From Chthonomonas calidirosea T49 (GTDB lineage: Bacteria; Armatimonadota; Chthonomonadetes; Chthonomonadales; Chthonomonadaceae), in the NCBI RefSeq assembly GCF_000427095.1, contig NC_021487.1, positions 186,001-250,000 on the forward strand: 64,000 nucleotides of DNA, in the 5' to 3' direction. Every line of letters starts with the position of its first letter. Positions within the stretch are counted from its first letter, which is position 1. Position numbers and translations under genes: made by a program. Shown piece after piece: positions 16,244-24,391 of the stretch. A model generated the notes under the pieces. It worked only from the letters and a program-made list of their open reading frames with translations. It did not search any database and had not been told where the DNA came from.

Positions 16244-18214
16244 TTAAGCCGCACGTGGTAGAGCGGCATTGGCCTGAACAAGTAAGGATTCAAAGTCCTG
16301 TGCTGTAAGCGGCTTGCTGAAGAGATAGCCTTGCACGGTATGACAGTGGCGTTCTGTAAGGAATTGCTGTTGTTGAGGCTCTTCCACACCCTCTGCAACG
16401 ACATGAAGTTGAAGATTGCGGGCCATATGGAGGATCGTCTCAACGATCGCGGCGTTGCGCGGATCCGCTTGAAGCGTCTGAATGAAGGACTTGTCAATTT
16501 TTACCGTATCAACAGGTAGAAGAGAGAGCGAACTAAGTGAAGAGTAGCCTGTCCCAAAATCGTCCAGGGAGAGATGTACGCCAAGTCTTTTGAGCGCTTG
16601 TAGCACCTGCATGGTTCGAGCGAGGTCTGACATCGCAACGCTTTCGGTTATCTCCAATTCCAGTAGTTGTGGGTCAAGATGTGTCTCTGTCAATATTTTC
16701 TCGATGTCTTCTACAAGGTTGGCCTGTTGGAATTGGCGCAGCGATAGGTTGACGGCAACCCGAAGTCGGTGCCCTTTCTTATACCACAATTGTGCTTGCT
16801 GACAGGCGGTACGAAGCACCCAATCTCCGAGAGGGATAATAAGACCTGTTTCTTCTGCTAAGGGAATAAATTCACTGGGCGGAATCATCCCTAACTCAGG
16901 ATGGTGCCAGCGGATAAGCGCCTCCATACCGATGATTTGACCGGTAACAGTATCTACCTGAGGCTGATAGTAGACGACGAATTCGTGGTTTACAAAAGCT
17001 TTTCTTAAGCTCGTTTCAAGTTGTAGGGTTTCTTGAGCTTGTGTGGCGAGTTGAGGAGTGAACATTTCGTAGCAGTTCCGCCCCCTTTGCTTGGCTTTAT
17101 AGAGGGCTAAATCGGCATTTTTTAGCAAAGTCTCCGCGTCTGTACCGGCGTAGGGGTAAGCGCTACCACCAATGCTAAAGGTTACAAAGATCTCATGCTC
17201 GCCAAGACGAAAAGGCGGTTGCATAGCCGCTAGGATGCGGTTAGAAACGTTATGGATGTCTTCAAGACTGCCGACTTCAGGTAAGAGAACGACGAATTCG
17301 TCACCTCCAGACCGTGATACGGTATCTCCTTCTCGAACGCACCAGACAAGGCGGGAAGCGACCTGACGTAGGAGCTCGTCGCCATTATGATGGCCTAAAC
17401 TATCGTTGATAACTTTGAATCGATCCAAATCAAGAAATAGGACTCCCATCTCGCGTTTATAACGCGTGCATTGCGCTAACGAGACATAGAGTCTATCTTG
17501 AAAGAGGCGACGGTTTGGAAGGCCGGTTAATGTATCATGATAGGCCAAGTGCCGTATATTTTCGGTGGCTAATTCACGCTCTACGACACGCCCGAGCTGT
17601 GTTGCAATGTGCTCGGTAAGCTCCATGATCTTCGGATCAGGGGTACTGATATCGCCGTAGAAAAACTCTAATATCGCATAGCATTTTCCTGCTACATTTA
17701 CCGGAAAAGCGAAGCCAGATCGAAAGCCATATTGAACGATAAGACAAGCACGAGGACACTTAGTGCACTGCGATATATCGGGAACCCAGAAAGGCTTGCC
17801 GGTATCTAGTACCTGTCCTGGTAGGCCTACACCTTTCTCAAGAGGCGACCTTTGTACGCTGTCACGAAAGTCGTTATAGTGCTCTGGATTGGGAAGATGA
17901 AAATACCAGATAGGGGAAGAGATCAGTTGGTTGCTATTTTGGATATCGGGCAGGTAAACATGCCCTACGGGCCAATCCATATACTGGCATACCAAGAGCA
18001 AAGTTTTTTCAAGGGCAGAGATTAGCGAGGCAGACTCGTTTGCTGCGATTGCCACATTCTGAAGAAGTTCGATCTCTTTCTGTTTCTGATACAGCTGCCT
18101 TAATCCGTTCTCTGCAATGGCTTCTGCCTCTTTACGTGCTTGGCGCTCTCGTTCAAGCCGTTTTTGAAGTCGTTCGATATGCTTTTGTGCCTCCGATGGA
18201 GTTAATGTTACCAT
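16244..18214 (-). CDS. GAF-GGDEF-EAL cyclic-di-GMP signalling protein
   Basis: A 656-residue cytoplasmic protein. An N-terminal coiled coil (about 8-50) is followed by a GAF sensor (about 55-205), a diguanylate cyclase domain with an intact S-G-G-D-E-F motif near residue 302, and a phosphodiesterase domain with intact E-A-L (G-M-E-A-L-I-R-W) near residue 429. Both active sites look complete, so it could make and degrade cyclic-di-GMP, with direction set by its inputs. Its ATG begins immediately after the stop of the H-NOX gene, which makes it the natural output partner of that heme sensor. The dual H-NOX and GGDEF/EAL arrangement is well known in other bacteria, where nitric oxide controls biofilm formation. 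Confidence 0.93.
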   Translation of the reverse strand: MVTLTPSEAQKHIERLQKRLERERQARKEAEAIAENGLRQLYQKQKEIELLQNVAIAANESASLISALEKTLLLVCQYMDWPVGHVYLPDIQNSNQLISSPIWYFHLPNPEHYNDFRDSVQRSPLEKGVGLPGQVLDTGKPFWVPDISQCTKCPRACLIVQYGFRSGFAFPVNVAGKCYAILEFFYGDISTPDPKIMELTEHIATQLGRVVERELATENIRHLAYHDTLTGLPNRRLFQDRLYVSLAQCTRYKREMGVLFLDLDRFKVINDSLGHHNGDELLRQVASRLVWCVREGDTVSRSGGDEFVVLLPEVGSLEDIHNVSNRILAAMQPPFRLGEHEIFVTFSIGGSAYPYAGTDAETLLKNADLALYKAKQRGRNCYEMFTPQLATQAQETLQLETSLRKAFVNHEFVVYYQPQVDTVTGQIIGMEALIRWHHPELGMIPPSEFIPLAEETGLIIPLGDWVLRTACQQAQLWYKKGHRLRVAVNLSLRQFQQANLVEDIEKILTETHLDPQLLELEITESVAMSDLARTMQVLQALKRLGVHLSLDDFGTGYSSLSSLSLLPVDTVKIDKSFIQTLQADPRNAAIVETILHMARNLQLHVVAEGVEEPQQQQFLTERHCHTVQGYLFSKPLTAQDFESLLVQANAALPRAA

Positions 18215-18778
18215 CTATTTACCTTCCTTTTGATCAGATGTGGTGGAGAAAACGACTTGAAGAATACAGGCTGGATCGCCTTGCTGCATACAGGCAAGAT
18301 GTTGTAGCTCTATAGTCTCCCCAAAATACGCGGCAGTTCCTTCGATGAGGCCTTGGGCAAATCTGCAAAGCTTCCTTGGCGATGAGTACGTGATGATAAG
18401 TTGGTTGGAAGAGCTTGTGTCAAACTCAAAGACGGGTACTTGGGCGTCTGGATAAAGCTTACGCACTTCGGGGTGGATGATCGTGTTGAGTGCCAAGATA
18501 AAAGCGCGTGTATTGCCATGAGCAGAGAAAAACTCTGGATGGGCGGTGGCCATTAAGGGAATAGAGTTTTGACCAAAAAATCGAATGACCTCTTGGCATG
18601 GCATGTGTAGAATTTTGGAGGCCGCACTAACGATTTTGAAGAGCTCGTCGTCAGGATAGTTACCTAGGGTTGTATAGACACCCTCTACCTGTGCATCCTC
18701 TAAAATATCGTCCCATGTATCGTCACCAAACCGGTTGCTTACGACGTCCTCAAGGAAATTAAATACGATTCCTTTCAT
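18215..18778 (-). CDS. H-NOX heme-based gas sensor
   Basis: A 187-residue heme-nitric-oxide/oxygen-binding protein. Starting at the ATG at 18778 (AAAGGA 9 nt upstream) the sequence opens M-K-G-I-V-F-N-F, the family's usual start. All signature residues then fall on their canonical numbers: proximal His102, Pro115, and the heme-propionate triad Tyr131, Ser133, Arg135 (Y-S-S-P-R). A GTG 18 nt further upstream gives a longer frame but spoils this register. Position 140, a distal tyrosine in the oxygen-binding Thermoanaerobacter protein, is Phe here. This suggests a nitric-oxide-selective sensor. It lies directly upstream of a GAF-GGDEF-EAL protein, so NO would be read out as a change in cyclic-di-GMP. 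Confidence 0.93.
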   Translation of the reverse strand: MKGIVFNFLEDVVSNRFGDDTWDDILEDAQVEGVYTTLGNYPDDELFKIVSAASKILHMPCQEVIRFFGQNSIPLMATAHPEFFSAHGNTRAFILALNTIIHPEVRKLYPDAQVPVFEFDTSSSNQLIITYSSPRKLCRFAQGLIEGTAAYFGETIELQHLACMQQGDPACILQVVFSTTSDQKEGK

Positions 18779-19024
18779 AGGAAGATCCTTTCGCACTAGG
18801 GTTGTTTAACTGGACTATATAACTTTGCCGTGGTCATTATCCACAGGCTGCATAAGCGAGGTATCTAAGTATCGGCCGGAGGGGCGGCGAACTTAAGAAT
18901 CGCTGAAACCTACCTCAGCTCGCCCCTTGCTATGATGGATAGTAGAGTCGTGCTTAGCCGTTTCAGTTTCCAATTTTCCAAGTTGAAAAATGACCGAAAC
19001 TCGTAAAGGAGTTGTGCGTCAAAT

Positions 19025-20785
19025 ATGACGGTTAAATTGCGTGTGCGCGCCGAAGAGGTTGTTAGGGAAAGGAGCACGACATTGCTAAAGTTGAAACGGG
19101 CCCTTTTGGGCACCTTATTGGTAGAAGAGGGGGCCATTACCCAAGACCAGCTCGATATGGCTTTGACCGAACAACAGCGTGGGGAAAGCCGTCGGCGAAT
19201 TGGGGAGATACTCGTTTCGATGCGCGCGATCTCGGAAGCGCGGCTTCTTGAAACGCTTTCGCGTCAGCTTGAAGTGCCTCTAGTGGACCTGAACCAGGAG
19301 CCGCCCGACCCGGAAGTCTTGAAGATGGTTCCTAGTGAGTTTGCCATTCGTCATCTGCTCATTCCCATTCGGCGCAACGATGAGACGCTTGTGGTGGCAA
19401 TGGCTGATCCCCTAGATATTCAAGCCATTGACGATCTCCATCTTCTGACCGGTCTCGATATCGCCCCGATGCTGGCCTCGGCTACCGACATACGCCGCGT
19501 GTGTGAGCAGAGTTACATGTCGCGGATGATACAAGGGGTTGAGGAGGCCGAACGCGCCGTTACCGAGGATGAGGAAAGCCTGGATATCGCCGATCTGCAG
19601 AAGATGGCGAAGGAAGAGTTCGTCATCCAGATGGTGAACCTTATTATCAACCAGGCCATTCAGGACGGGGCATCCGATATCCATATCGAGCCGTTTGAGC
19701 GTATACTGCGCGTGCGCTATCGCATTGACGGTGTGCTTCATGAGGTGAATGCGCCTCCACGTCGCTTCCACGCAGCCATTGTGAGCCGTATCAAGATCCT
19801 TTCAGATATGGACATTGCCGAGCGGCGGCTGCCTCAAGATGGGCGCATGCGCATTCGCAGTGGGGGGCGCCAAATTGACATTCGTGTCTCCTCTGTGCCC
19901 ACTGTATATGGCGAGTCGGTGGTTATGCGCATTTTGGACAAGCAAACGGCCATGTTAGGCCTTACCGAGTTGGGCATGAACCAACAGATGTTTTCCACAT
20001 TTCGACGGCTCATCCAGGAGCCCCACGGCATTATTTTAGTAACTGGCCCCACGGGCTCAGGAAAAACAACCACCCTCTATGCGGCCCTTAGCGAGATATA
20101 TAGCATCGAGAAAAAGATCATTACTGTGGAAGACCCGGTAGAGTATCAGCTTTCAGGAATCAATCAGATACAGGTGCAGCCGCAGATCGGCTTAACGTTT
20201 GCCAATGGTTTACGCAGTATCGTACGACAAGATCCCGATGTCATTATGGTTGGAGAGATCCGCGACAGAGAAACAGCCGAGATCGCCATTCAGGCGGCTC
20301 TCACCGGTCACCTCGTCTTCTCTACTTTGCACACCAACGATGCCGCCGGTGCTGTAAGCCGATTGCTTGATATTGGAGCTGAGCCCTACTTGGTGGCCTC
20401 GTCTCTTATTGGGGTTTTGGCACAGCGGCTCGTGCGCATAAACTGTGAGCGGTGCCGGGAGCCTTACGAGGAGAAAGCAGTGGCTTTGCGGGAGATCGGA
20501 ATAGAGCCAGAGCAGGCTCACCTTTTGATGAAAGGGCGGGGATGCCCGGAGTGTCGTGGTGTGGGCTTCCGAGGCAGAAGCGGTATCTTCGAGATGCTGA
20601 CGGTGGACGAGGAGATACGCGGGATGATCACACGTCATGAGCCATCGAATCAGATCAAACAGTATGCACAGCGTCATCGAGGGATGACCACAATGCTCCA
20701 AGACGGTCGAGAAAAGGTGTTGCAGGGGCTTACCACGGTGCAAGAAGTGCTTCGTGTGTGCCAGAGGGAGGAGTTTAGTATCTAG
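19025..20785 (+). CDS. gspE: Type II secretion / type IV pilus assembly ATPase
   Basis: A 586-residue hexameric ATPase (GspE/PilB family) that powers pseudopilus extension at the inner membrane face. The N-terminal MshEN-type domain is about 25-160. The Walker A motif G-P-T-G-S-G-K-T-T is near 341-349, the Walker B region D-P-D-V-I-M-V-G-E-I-R-D with the aspartate and histidine boxes is around 400-430, and a zinc-binding set C-x-x-C near 473 and C-x-x-C near 507 is characteristic of extension ATPases. It is the first gene of the eleven-gene operon. An AAAGGAG at 19005-19011 is a rather distant ribosome site for the ATG. Confidence 0.93.
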   Translation: MTVKLRVRAEEVVRERSTTLLKLKRALLGTLLVEEGAITQDQLDMALTEQQRGESRRRIGEILVSMRAISEARLLETLSRQLEVPLVDLNQEPPDPEVLKMVPSEFAIRHLLIPIRRNDETLVVAMADPLDIQAIDDLHLLTGLDIAPMLASATDIRRVCEQSYMSRMIQGVEEAERAVTEDEESLDIADLQKMAKEEFVIQMVNLIINQAIQDGASDIHIEPFERILRVRYRIDGVLHEVNAPPRRFHAAIVSRIKILSDMDIAERRLPQDGRMRIRSGGRQIDIRVSSVPTVYGESVVMRILDKQTAMLGLTELGMNQQMFSTFRRLIQEPHGIILVTGPTGSGKTTTLYAALSEIYSIEKKIITVEDPVEYQLSGINQIQVQPQIGLTFANGLRSIVRQDPDVIMVGEIRDRETAEIAIQAALTGHLVFSTLHTNDAAGAVSRLLDIGAEPYLVASSLIGVLAQRLVRINCERCREPYEEKAVALREIGIEPEQAHLLMKGRGCPECRGVGFRGRSGIFEMLTVDEEIRGMITRHEPSNQIKQYAQRHRGMTTMLQDGREKVLQGLTTVQEVLRVCQREEFSI

Positions 20786-20790
20786 TCGCC

Positions 20791-22038
20791 ATGCCAGAGT
20801 TTACGTATGAGGCACGCGACCGTAGTGGTCGCCTGACGACGGGGGTTATCAACGCGCAAGACCTTCAGGATGCTGCAGTGAAGGTACGGGCGTTGGGGGT
20901 CTATCCCACGCGCATACTAACCGGTCAACAAGCAGCGAACGGGGCGATGGCCAAGAAAAAAGAGGCTAAGACGGCCGTTCCTGCAGCATCTGAGGGCAAA
21001 AAACGCATTGGTCGCACTCAGATTCTGCTTTTTACACGGGAGATGGCCGACCTGCTTGACGCCGGTTTGCCGATGGATAGGGCTTTCTCCACGTTGATCG
21101 AGCAGATGGAGAGTGAGGCCATTCGCCCCATGCTGCAGTCTATGCAGGCTGAGATCCGTGCTGGCCAGCCCCTTTCTGAGGCGCTGAGCAAGTTTCCGCG
21201 AGAGTTTTCCACGCTATACATCAATATGGTGCGGGCTGGTGAGGTGTCTGGACAACTGCCCGAAGTGATGAAGCGCCTCGCCGATTTCATGGAGAAAGAG
21301 CAAACACGTCGTAGCCAAATTGCAGCGGCGCTCACCTATCCGGCTGTGTTAATCACGGTGGCTGTGGGCGCAGTAACCTTCTTGTTGACCTTCGTGGTAC
21401 CTAAACTCTCAGGTATCTTTCACGATATGGGAAGCGCTTTGCCTCTGCCCACTGTCATTCTCCTGAGCCTCTCTGGCTTTATCGGGCGCTATTGGCTAGG
21501 CATCGCTATCGGGATTGTGTTGGCGCTCTTTCTCCTAAGACGCTGGCTGCGTACTGAGACAGGAAAGCGCCGACTGGATGCGTTTCTCTTGGAGATGCCT
21601 CTCTTCGGAACGTTGAATCGGAAGGTGGTTGCCTCGCGATTAGCGAGGACTTTGGGAACCCTGTTGGCAGGCGGTGTGCCGATTCTCGAGGCCATGAGTA
21701 TTACGGCCTCGGCACTAGGCAATGAGGTAGCGGCCGAATCGGTGTTAAAAGCCCGTGGGCATGTGCGACAGGGTGAGACGCTGCACTCCGCTCTAGAAAA
21801 AAGTGGAGATTTTCTACCTGTTGTTCTGCACATGACGGCGGTAGGAGAGGAGACAGGAAGGCTGCCGAGCATGTTGCTTCGAACAGCGGAAACGCTGGAC
21901 TTCGAGGTGGATAATACCATGCGGCGATTAACAAGTCTCGTAGAGCCGCTTGTCGTGTTGCTGATGGGCGCTTTCATTGGGTTCATCGTGCTCTCTATTC
22001 TCTTACCGATATTTAAAGCCAATACTCTCGTAAAATAG
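20791..22038 (+). CDS. gspF: Type II secretion / pilus inner-membrane platform protein
   Basis: A 415-residue GspF/PilC protein, the inner-membrane platform that couples the ATPase to pseudopilin assembly. Two homologous T2SSF cytoplasmic domains are visible (about 75-195 and 275-395), each with an F/L-x-R-x-L-x-x-L-L-x-x-G-x-P-I/M pattern. The membrane helices are at about 175-200, 225-250 and 385-410. The N-terminus F-T-Y-E-A-R-D-R-S-G-R is the usual opening. It starts 5 nt after gspE. Confidence 0.93.
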   Translation: MPEFTYEARDRSGRLTTGVINAQDLQDAAVKVRALGVYPTRILTGQQAANGAMAKKKEAKTAVPAASEGKKRIGRTQILLFTREMADLLDAGLPMDRAFSTLIEQMESEAIRPMLQSMQAEIRAGQPLSEALSKFPREFSTLYINMVRAGEVSGQLPEVMKRLADFMEKEQTRRSQIAAALTYPAVLITVAVGAVTFLLTFVVPKLSGIFHDMGSALPLPTVILLSLSGFIGRYWLGIAIGIVLALFLLRRWLRTETGKRRLDAFLLEMPLFGTLNRKVVASRLARTLGTLLAGGVPILEAMSITASALGNEVAAESVLKARGHVRQGETLHSALEKSGDFLPVVLHMTAVGEETGRLPSMLLRTAETLDFEVDNTMRRLTSLVEPLVVLLMGAFIGFIVLSILLPIFKANTLVK

Positions 22039-22068
22039 TTATAACTTTTAGATAAGGAGATAGTCTGT

Positions 22069-22497
22069 ATGAGTCAACCAGCCAAAAAGATTCGGCGTGC
22101 CTTTACGCTCATCGAGATTCTCGTCGTGGTAGTGATTTTAGCGATCTTAGCAGCGATCGTGGTTCCAAACGTCATTAGTCGCATAAAAGACGCCAAGATC
22201 TCGGCGGCTATTGCCGATATCAAGGCCTTCGACAATGCGATTGACCAGTACAAACTGGATATGGGCACAGTGCCGCCAAGCTTGGATGCGCTAATCACAC
22301 CGCCTAGCCCTCGTGGCAAGTGGAACGGGCCTTACCTGAAGAACATTGACCATATTCCGCTCGATCCGTGGGGTCATCCCTATATCTATAAAGTCCCAGG
22401 AAGCGATGGGCGTGAATATGATCTCTATTCTGCCGGGCCGGATGGTCAACCAGGGACATCTGATGACATTCAGGACTGGAATCTGAAAGGGCAGTAG
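22069..22497 (+). CDS. gspG: Major pseudopilin GspG-like
   Basis: A 142-residue class-III-signal prepilin, the main subunit of the pseudopilus. A basic leader of 11 residues precedes F-T-L-I-E and a 20-residue hydrophobic helix. The C-terminal part has the GspG hallmark D-P-W-G-H-P-Y-I-Y-K-V-P and the calcium-site region G-P-D-G-Q-P-G-T-S-D-D-I. The residue just before the cleavage point is Ala (R-R-A|F-T-L-I-E) instead of the near-universal Gly, while the other pseudopilins in the operon keep Gly. A good GGAG site precedes the ATG. A prepilin peptidase is not in the window. Confidence 0.93.
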   Translation: MSQPAKKIRRAFTLIEILVVVVILAILAAIVVPNVISRIKDAKISAAIADIKAFDNAIDQYKLDMGTVPPSLDALITPPSPRGKWNGPYLKNIDHIPLDPWGHPYIYKVPGSDGREYDLYSAGPDGQPGTSDDIQDWNLKGQ

Positions 22498-22500
22498 TGC

Positions 22501-23055
22501 TTGAAAAAAAGAGGTAAGAGAGGCTTTACGCTCATTGAACTGCTCACGGTGATCTTGATCATCGCGATTGCGGCAGGGATCGTCGTGCCAGCTTACGATA
22601 GGTTCTATGCCAAGCGACAGTTCAATGAAAAAGTAGGTGAGGTAGAGTCTCTCTTCAATGAGGCCCATCGCCAGGCTATAGCATTAGATGAGACGGTTAC
22701 TGTGCAGTGGGATCCGGCACATAACGCCTTTCTATTGCTGGTTCCCCTGCAGCCGCCTCCTACCGACACACCGGTAGCTCTGCAACAAGATGTAACGTCC
22801 CAACCTATGCCTCAAAGTCAACTAGTGGAGCTAGGCGACGATGTGCGCGTGTTGAGCTTCACACCCATCCAACCCTCGGTAACGTCTGGCTCGCTCGGGG
22901 GGATGACGCAAGTGAACTTCTACGGTGATGGGACGTGTGACGGCGCGCAGATCAGTCTGGTAAGTGCGCAGGGATATGAGACCGATCTGCTGTTGCAGCC
23001 GGCAACAAGTCAGATCGAATCCCCCAACGTAAGCTCTGAGACCCAAGGACCGTAG
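22501..23055 (+). CDS. Minor pseudopilin GspH-like
   Basis: A 184-residue prepilin-like protein starting at TTG (22501), 3 nt after the gspG stop, as no ATG or GTG lies before the signal. The leader K-R-G precedes F-T-L-I-E-L-L-T-V and a hydrophobic helix containing I-A-A-G-I-V-V-P-A. The globular part is beta-rich with a glycine-rich segment (G-S-L-G-G-M-T-Q-V-N-F-Y-G-D-G-T) like the GspH/FimT domain. It would cap or adapt the pseudopilus tip. The GspH identity follows the gene order G-H-I-J-K. Confidence 0.8.
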   Translation: MKKRGKRGFTLIELLTVILIIAIAAGIVVPAYDRFYAKRQFNEKVGEVESLFNEAHRQAIALDETVTVQWDPAHNAFLLLVPLQPPPTDTPVALQQDVTSQPMPQSQLVELGDDVRVLSFTPIQPSVTSGSLGGMTQVNFYGDGTCDGAQISLVSAQGYETDLLLQPATSQIESPNVSSETQGP

Positions 23056-23057
23056 CG

Positions 23058-23477
23058 ATGCGAGTTTCTCATGGTTTCACCCTCGTGGAGATGATCGTTG
23101 CCACGCTGCTCCTCGCGATAGGGGTAACAGCGGCGTTAGGTGCCATCTCTGCAAGTGTACAGTTGGCGTCGAGAGCAGAACATCTGCAAACAGCAGCGAT
23201 GCTTGCCCAGGAGAAGCTTGCCGAGCTGGAGCTGCAATCGGCTAGCCTCAGCGCTGGCACTCAAAAGGGAGATTTTGGCCCTCAATACCCCGACTATCGG
23301 TGGACAGAGGAGGTGGACCCAACGCAGTACTCCGATCTTTTCAAAGTGACGGTTCATATTGAGTGGGGCGATCCGAACCAACCGGTTGGGAGGGATTTTG
23401 TAACCTATCTGCGTGTTCAACAACAGAATGGAACCTCCTCTTCGACAACCTCATCAAGTGGGCTTACAGGGCAATGA
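23058..23477 (+). CDS. Minor pseudopilin GspI-like
   Basis: A 139-residue prepilin-like protein. The leader R-V-S-H-G precedes F-T-L-V-E-M-I-V-A-T-L-L-L-A-I-G, followed by a small domain with A-M-L-A-Q-E-K-L-A-E-L-E, a pattern typical of GspI. It starts 2 nt after gspH and its TGA overlaps the ATG of the GspJ gene. In known systems GspI nucleates the tip complex with GspJ and GspK. Confidence 0.85.
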   Translation: MRVSHGFTLVEMIVATLLLAIGVTAALGAISASVQLASRAEHLQTAAMLAQEKLAELELQSASLSAGTQKGDFGPQYPDYRWTEEVDPTQYSDLFKVTVHIEWGDPNQPVGRDFVTYLRVQQQNGTSSSTTSSSGLTGQ

Positions 23478-24391
23478 GCGTGCAACGGAAAGGCTTTACC
23501 CTCATTGAGGCTCTTGTGGCCCTCATCATCTTCGGCATCATTACCGCCGCGTTAGGGGTGGCGCTGTCTACGTCTATTCGTGCCGAGCTCACCCTGCAGA
23601 ACCATCAGCAAGATGCTGAGGTGGCACGCGCAGTGTTTCATTTCCTGCAGAAGGACTTGGAGGCGGCTTTTCCTGCCGCCAACAGTGCGGCCTCTCTGTT
23701 TGTTGGAAACGGCGCCCCGAGCTCGGTGCAGCTGCCGCCTAGTCTGCTCTATCTGAGCACCCTAACCGGAAGAATACAGACCACCGACCCCAATCTCGAT
23801 CCGGTGTTGGCTCTGAATGCCAATCTATTGCCGAGCAATACGAACACCCTGACGGCAAACAGTTGGGTGCCTCAATGGGATTGCGCCCTGGTGCGCTACT
23901 GGTTAGATACCACTACCGGTGAGTTGCATCGAACGGTGGTGAATGTGCCTAACTTGCAGCTTTTTGCCCAGACGAACTCGAACGTACCGGATGTAATCGC
24001 GAATCACGTTATCTCTATGCAGCTACAGTTTTGGGACCCAAACCAACAGACTTGGCGTGACAGCTGGGATTTCGAGCAACCCAATTGGCAACAACAGATG
24101 CAGCAACTTACCCAGCAGAGTGCGCAAGGACAAAGCGGGCAGAGCCAGAATGCGACGACAACCACCAATAGCGCTACGACGGGGGATATGCAGCTGCCCT
24201 CAGCGGTGCAGATAACGTTGGTGATTCAAGGCTCTGACGGCAACCCAGATACGTTTATTACGACGATCCCCATCGAGGCACAACAACCACTCTTACCCAA
24301 CACTCCGATGAACAGCAGTAGCTCATCTGGCTCGCAGAACGGCTCTGGCATGAACGGTACAAATGGGATGAGTTCGGGAGGAGGACAATGA
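23474..24391 (+). CDS. Minor pseudopilin GspJ-like
   Basis: A 305-residue protein starting at ATG 23474, which overlaps the preceding stop by 4 nt. The open frame extends upstream to 23363 but the prepilin leader begins here (S-V-Q-R-K-G then F-T-L-I-E-A-L-V-A-L-I-I-F-G). The domain after the helix has Q-K-D-L-E-A-A-F and W-D-C-A-L-V-R-Y-W-L segments as in GspJ. The C-terminal 60 residues are Gln/Ser/Asn/Gly-rich low-complexity sequence. Part of that tail is echoed at 15272-15337. Confidence 0.85.
   Translation: MSVQRKGFTLIEALVALIIFGIITAALGVALSTSIRAELTLQNHQQDAEVARAVFHFLQKDLEAAFPAANSAASLFVGNGAPSSVQLPPSLLYLSTLTGRIQTTDPNLDPVLALNANLLPSNTNTLTANSWVPQWDCALVRYWLDTTTGELHRTVVNVPNLQLFAQTNSNVPDVIANHVISMQLQFWDPNQQTWRDSWDFEQPNWQQQMQQLTQQSAQGQSGQSQNATTTTNSATTGDMQLPSAVQITLVIQGSDGNPDTFITTIPIEAQQPLLPNTPMNSSSSSGSQNGSGMNGTNGMSSGGGQ

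Noticed and set aside
23363..23473. Longer N-terminus for the GspJ-like protein
   Set aside because: The prepilin leader and ATGA overlap show the start at 23474; the upstream codons belong to the GspI-like gene in another frame.
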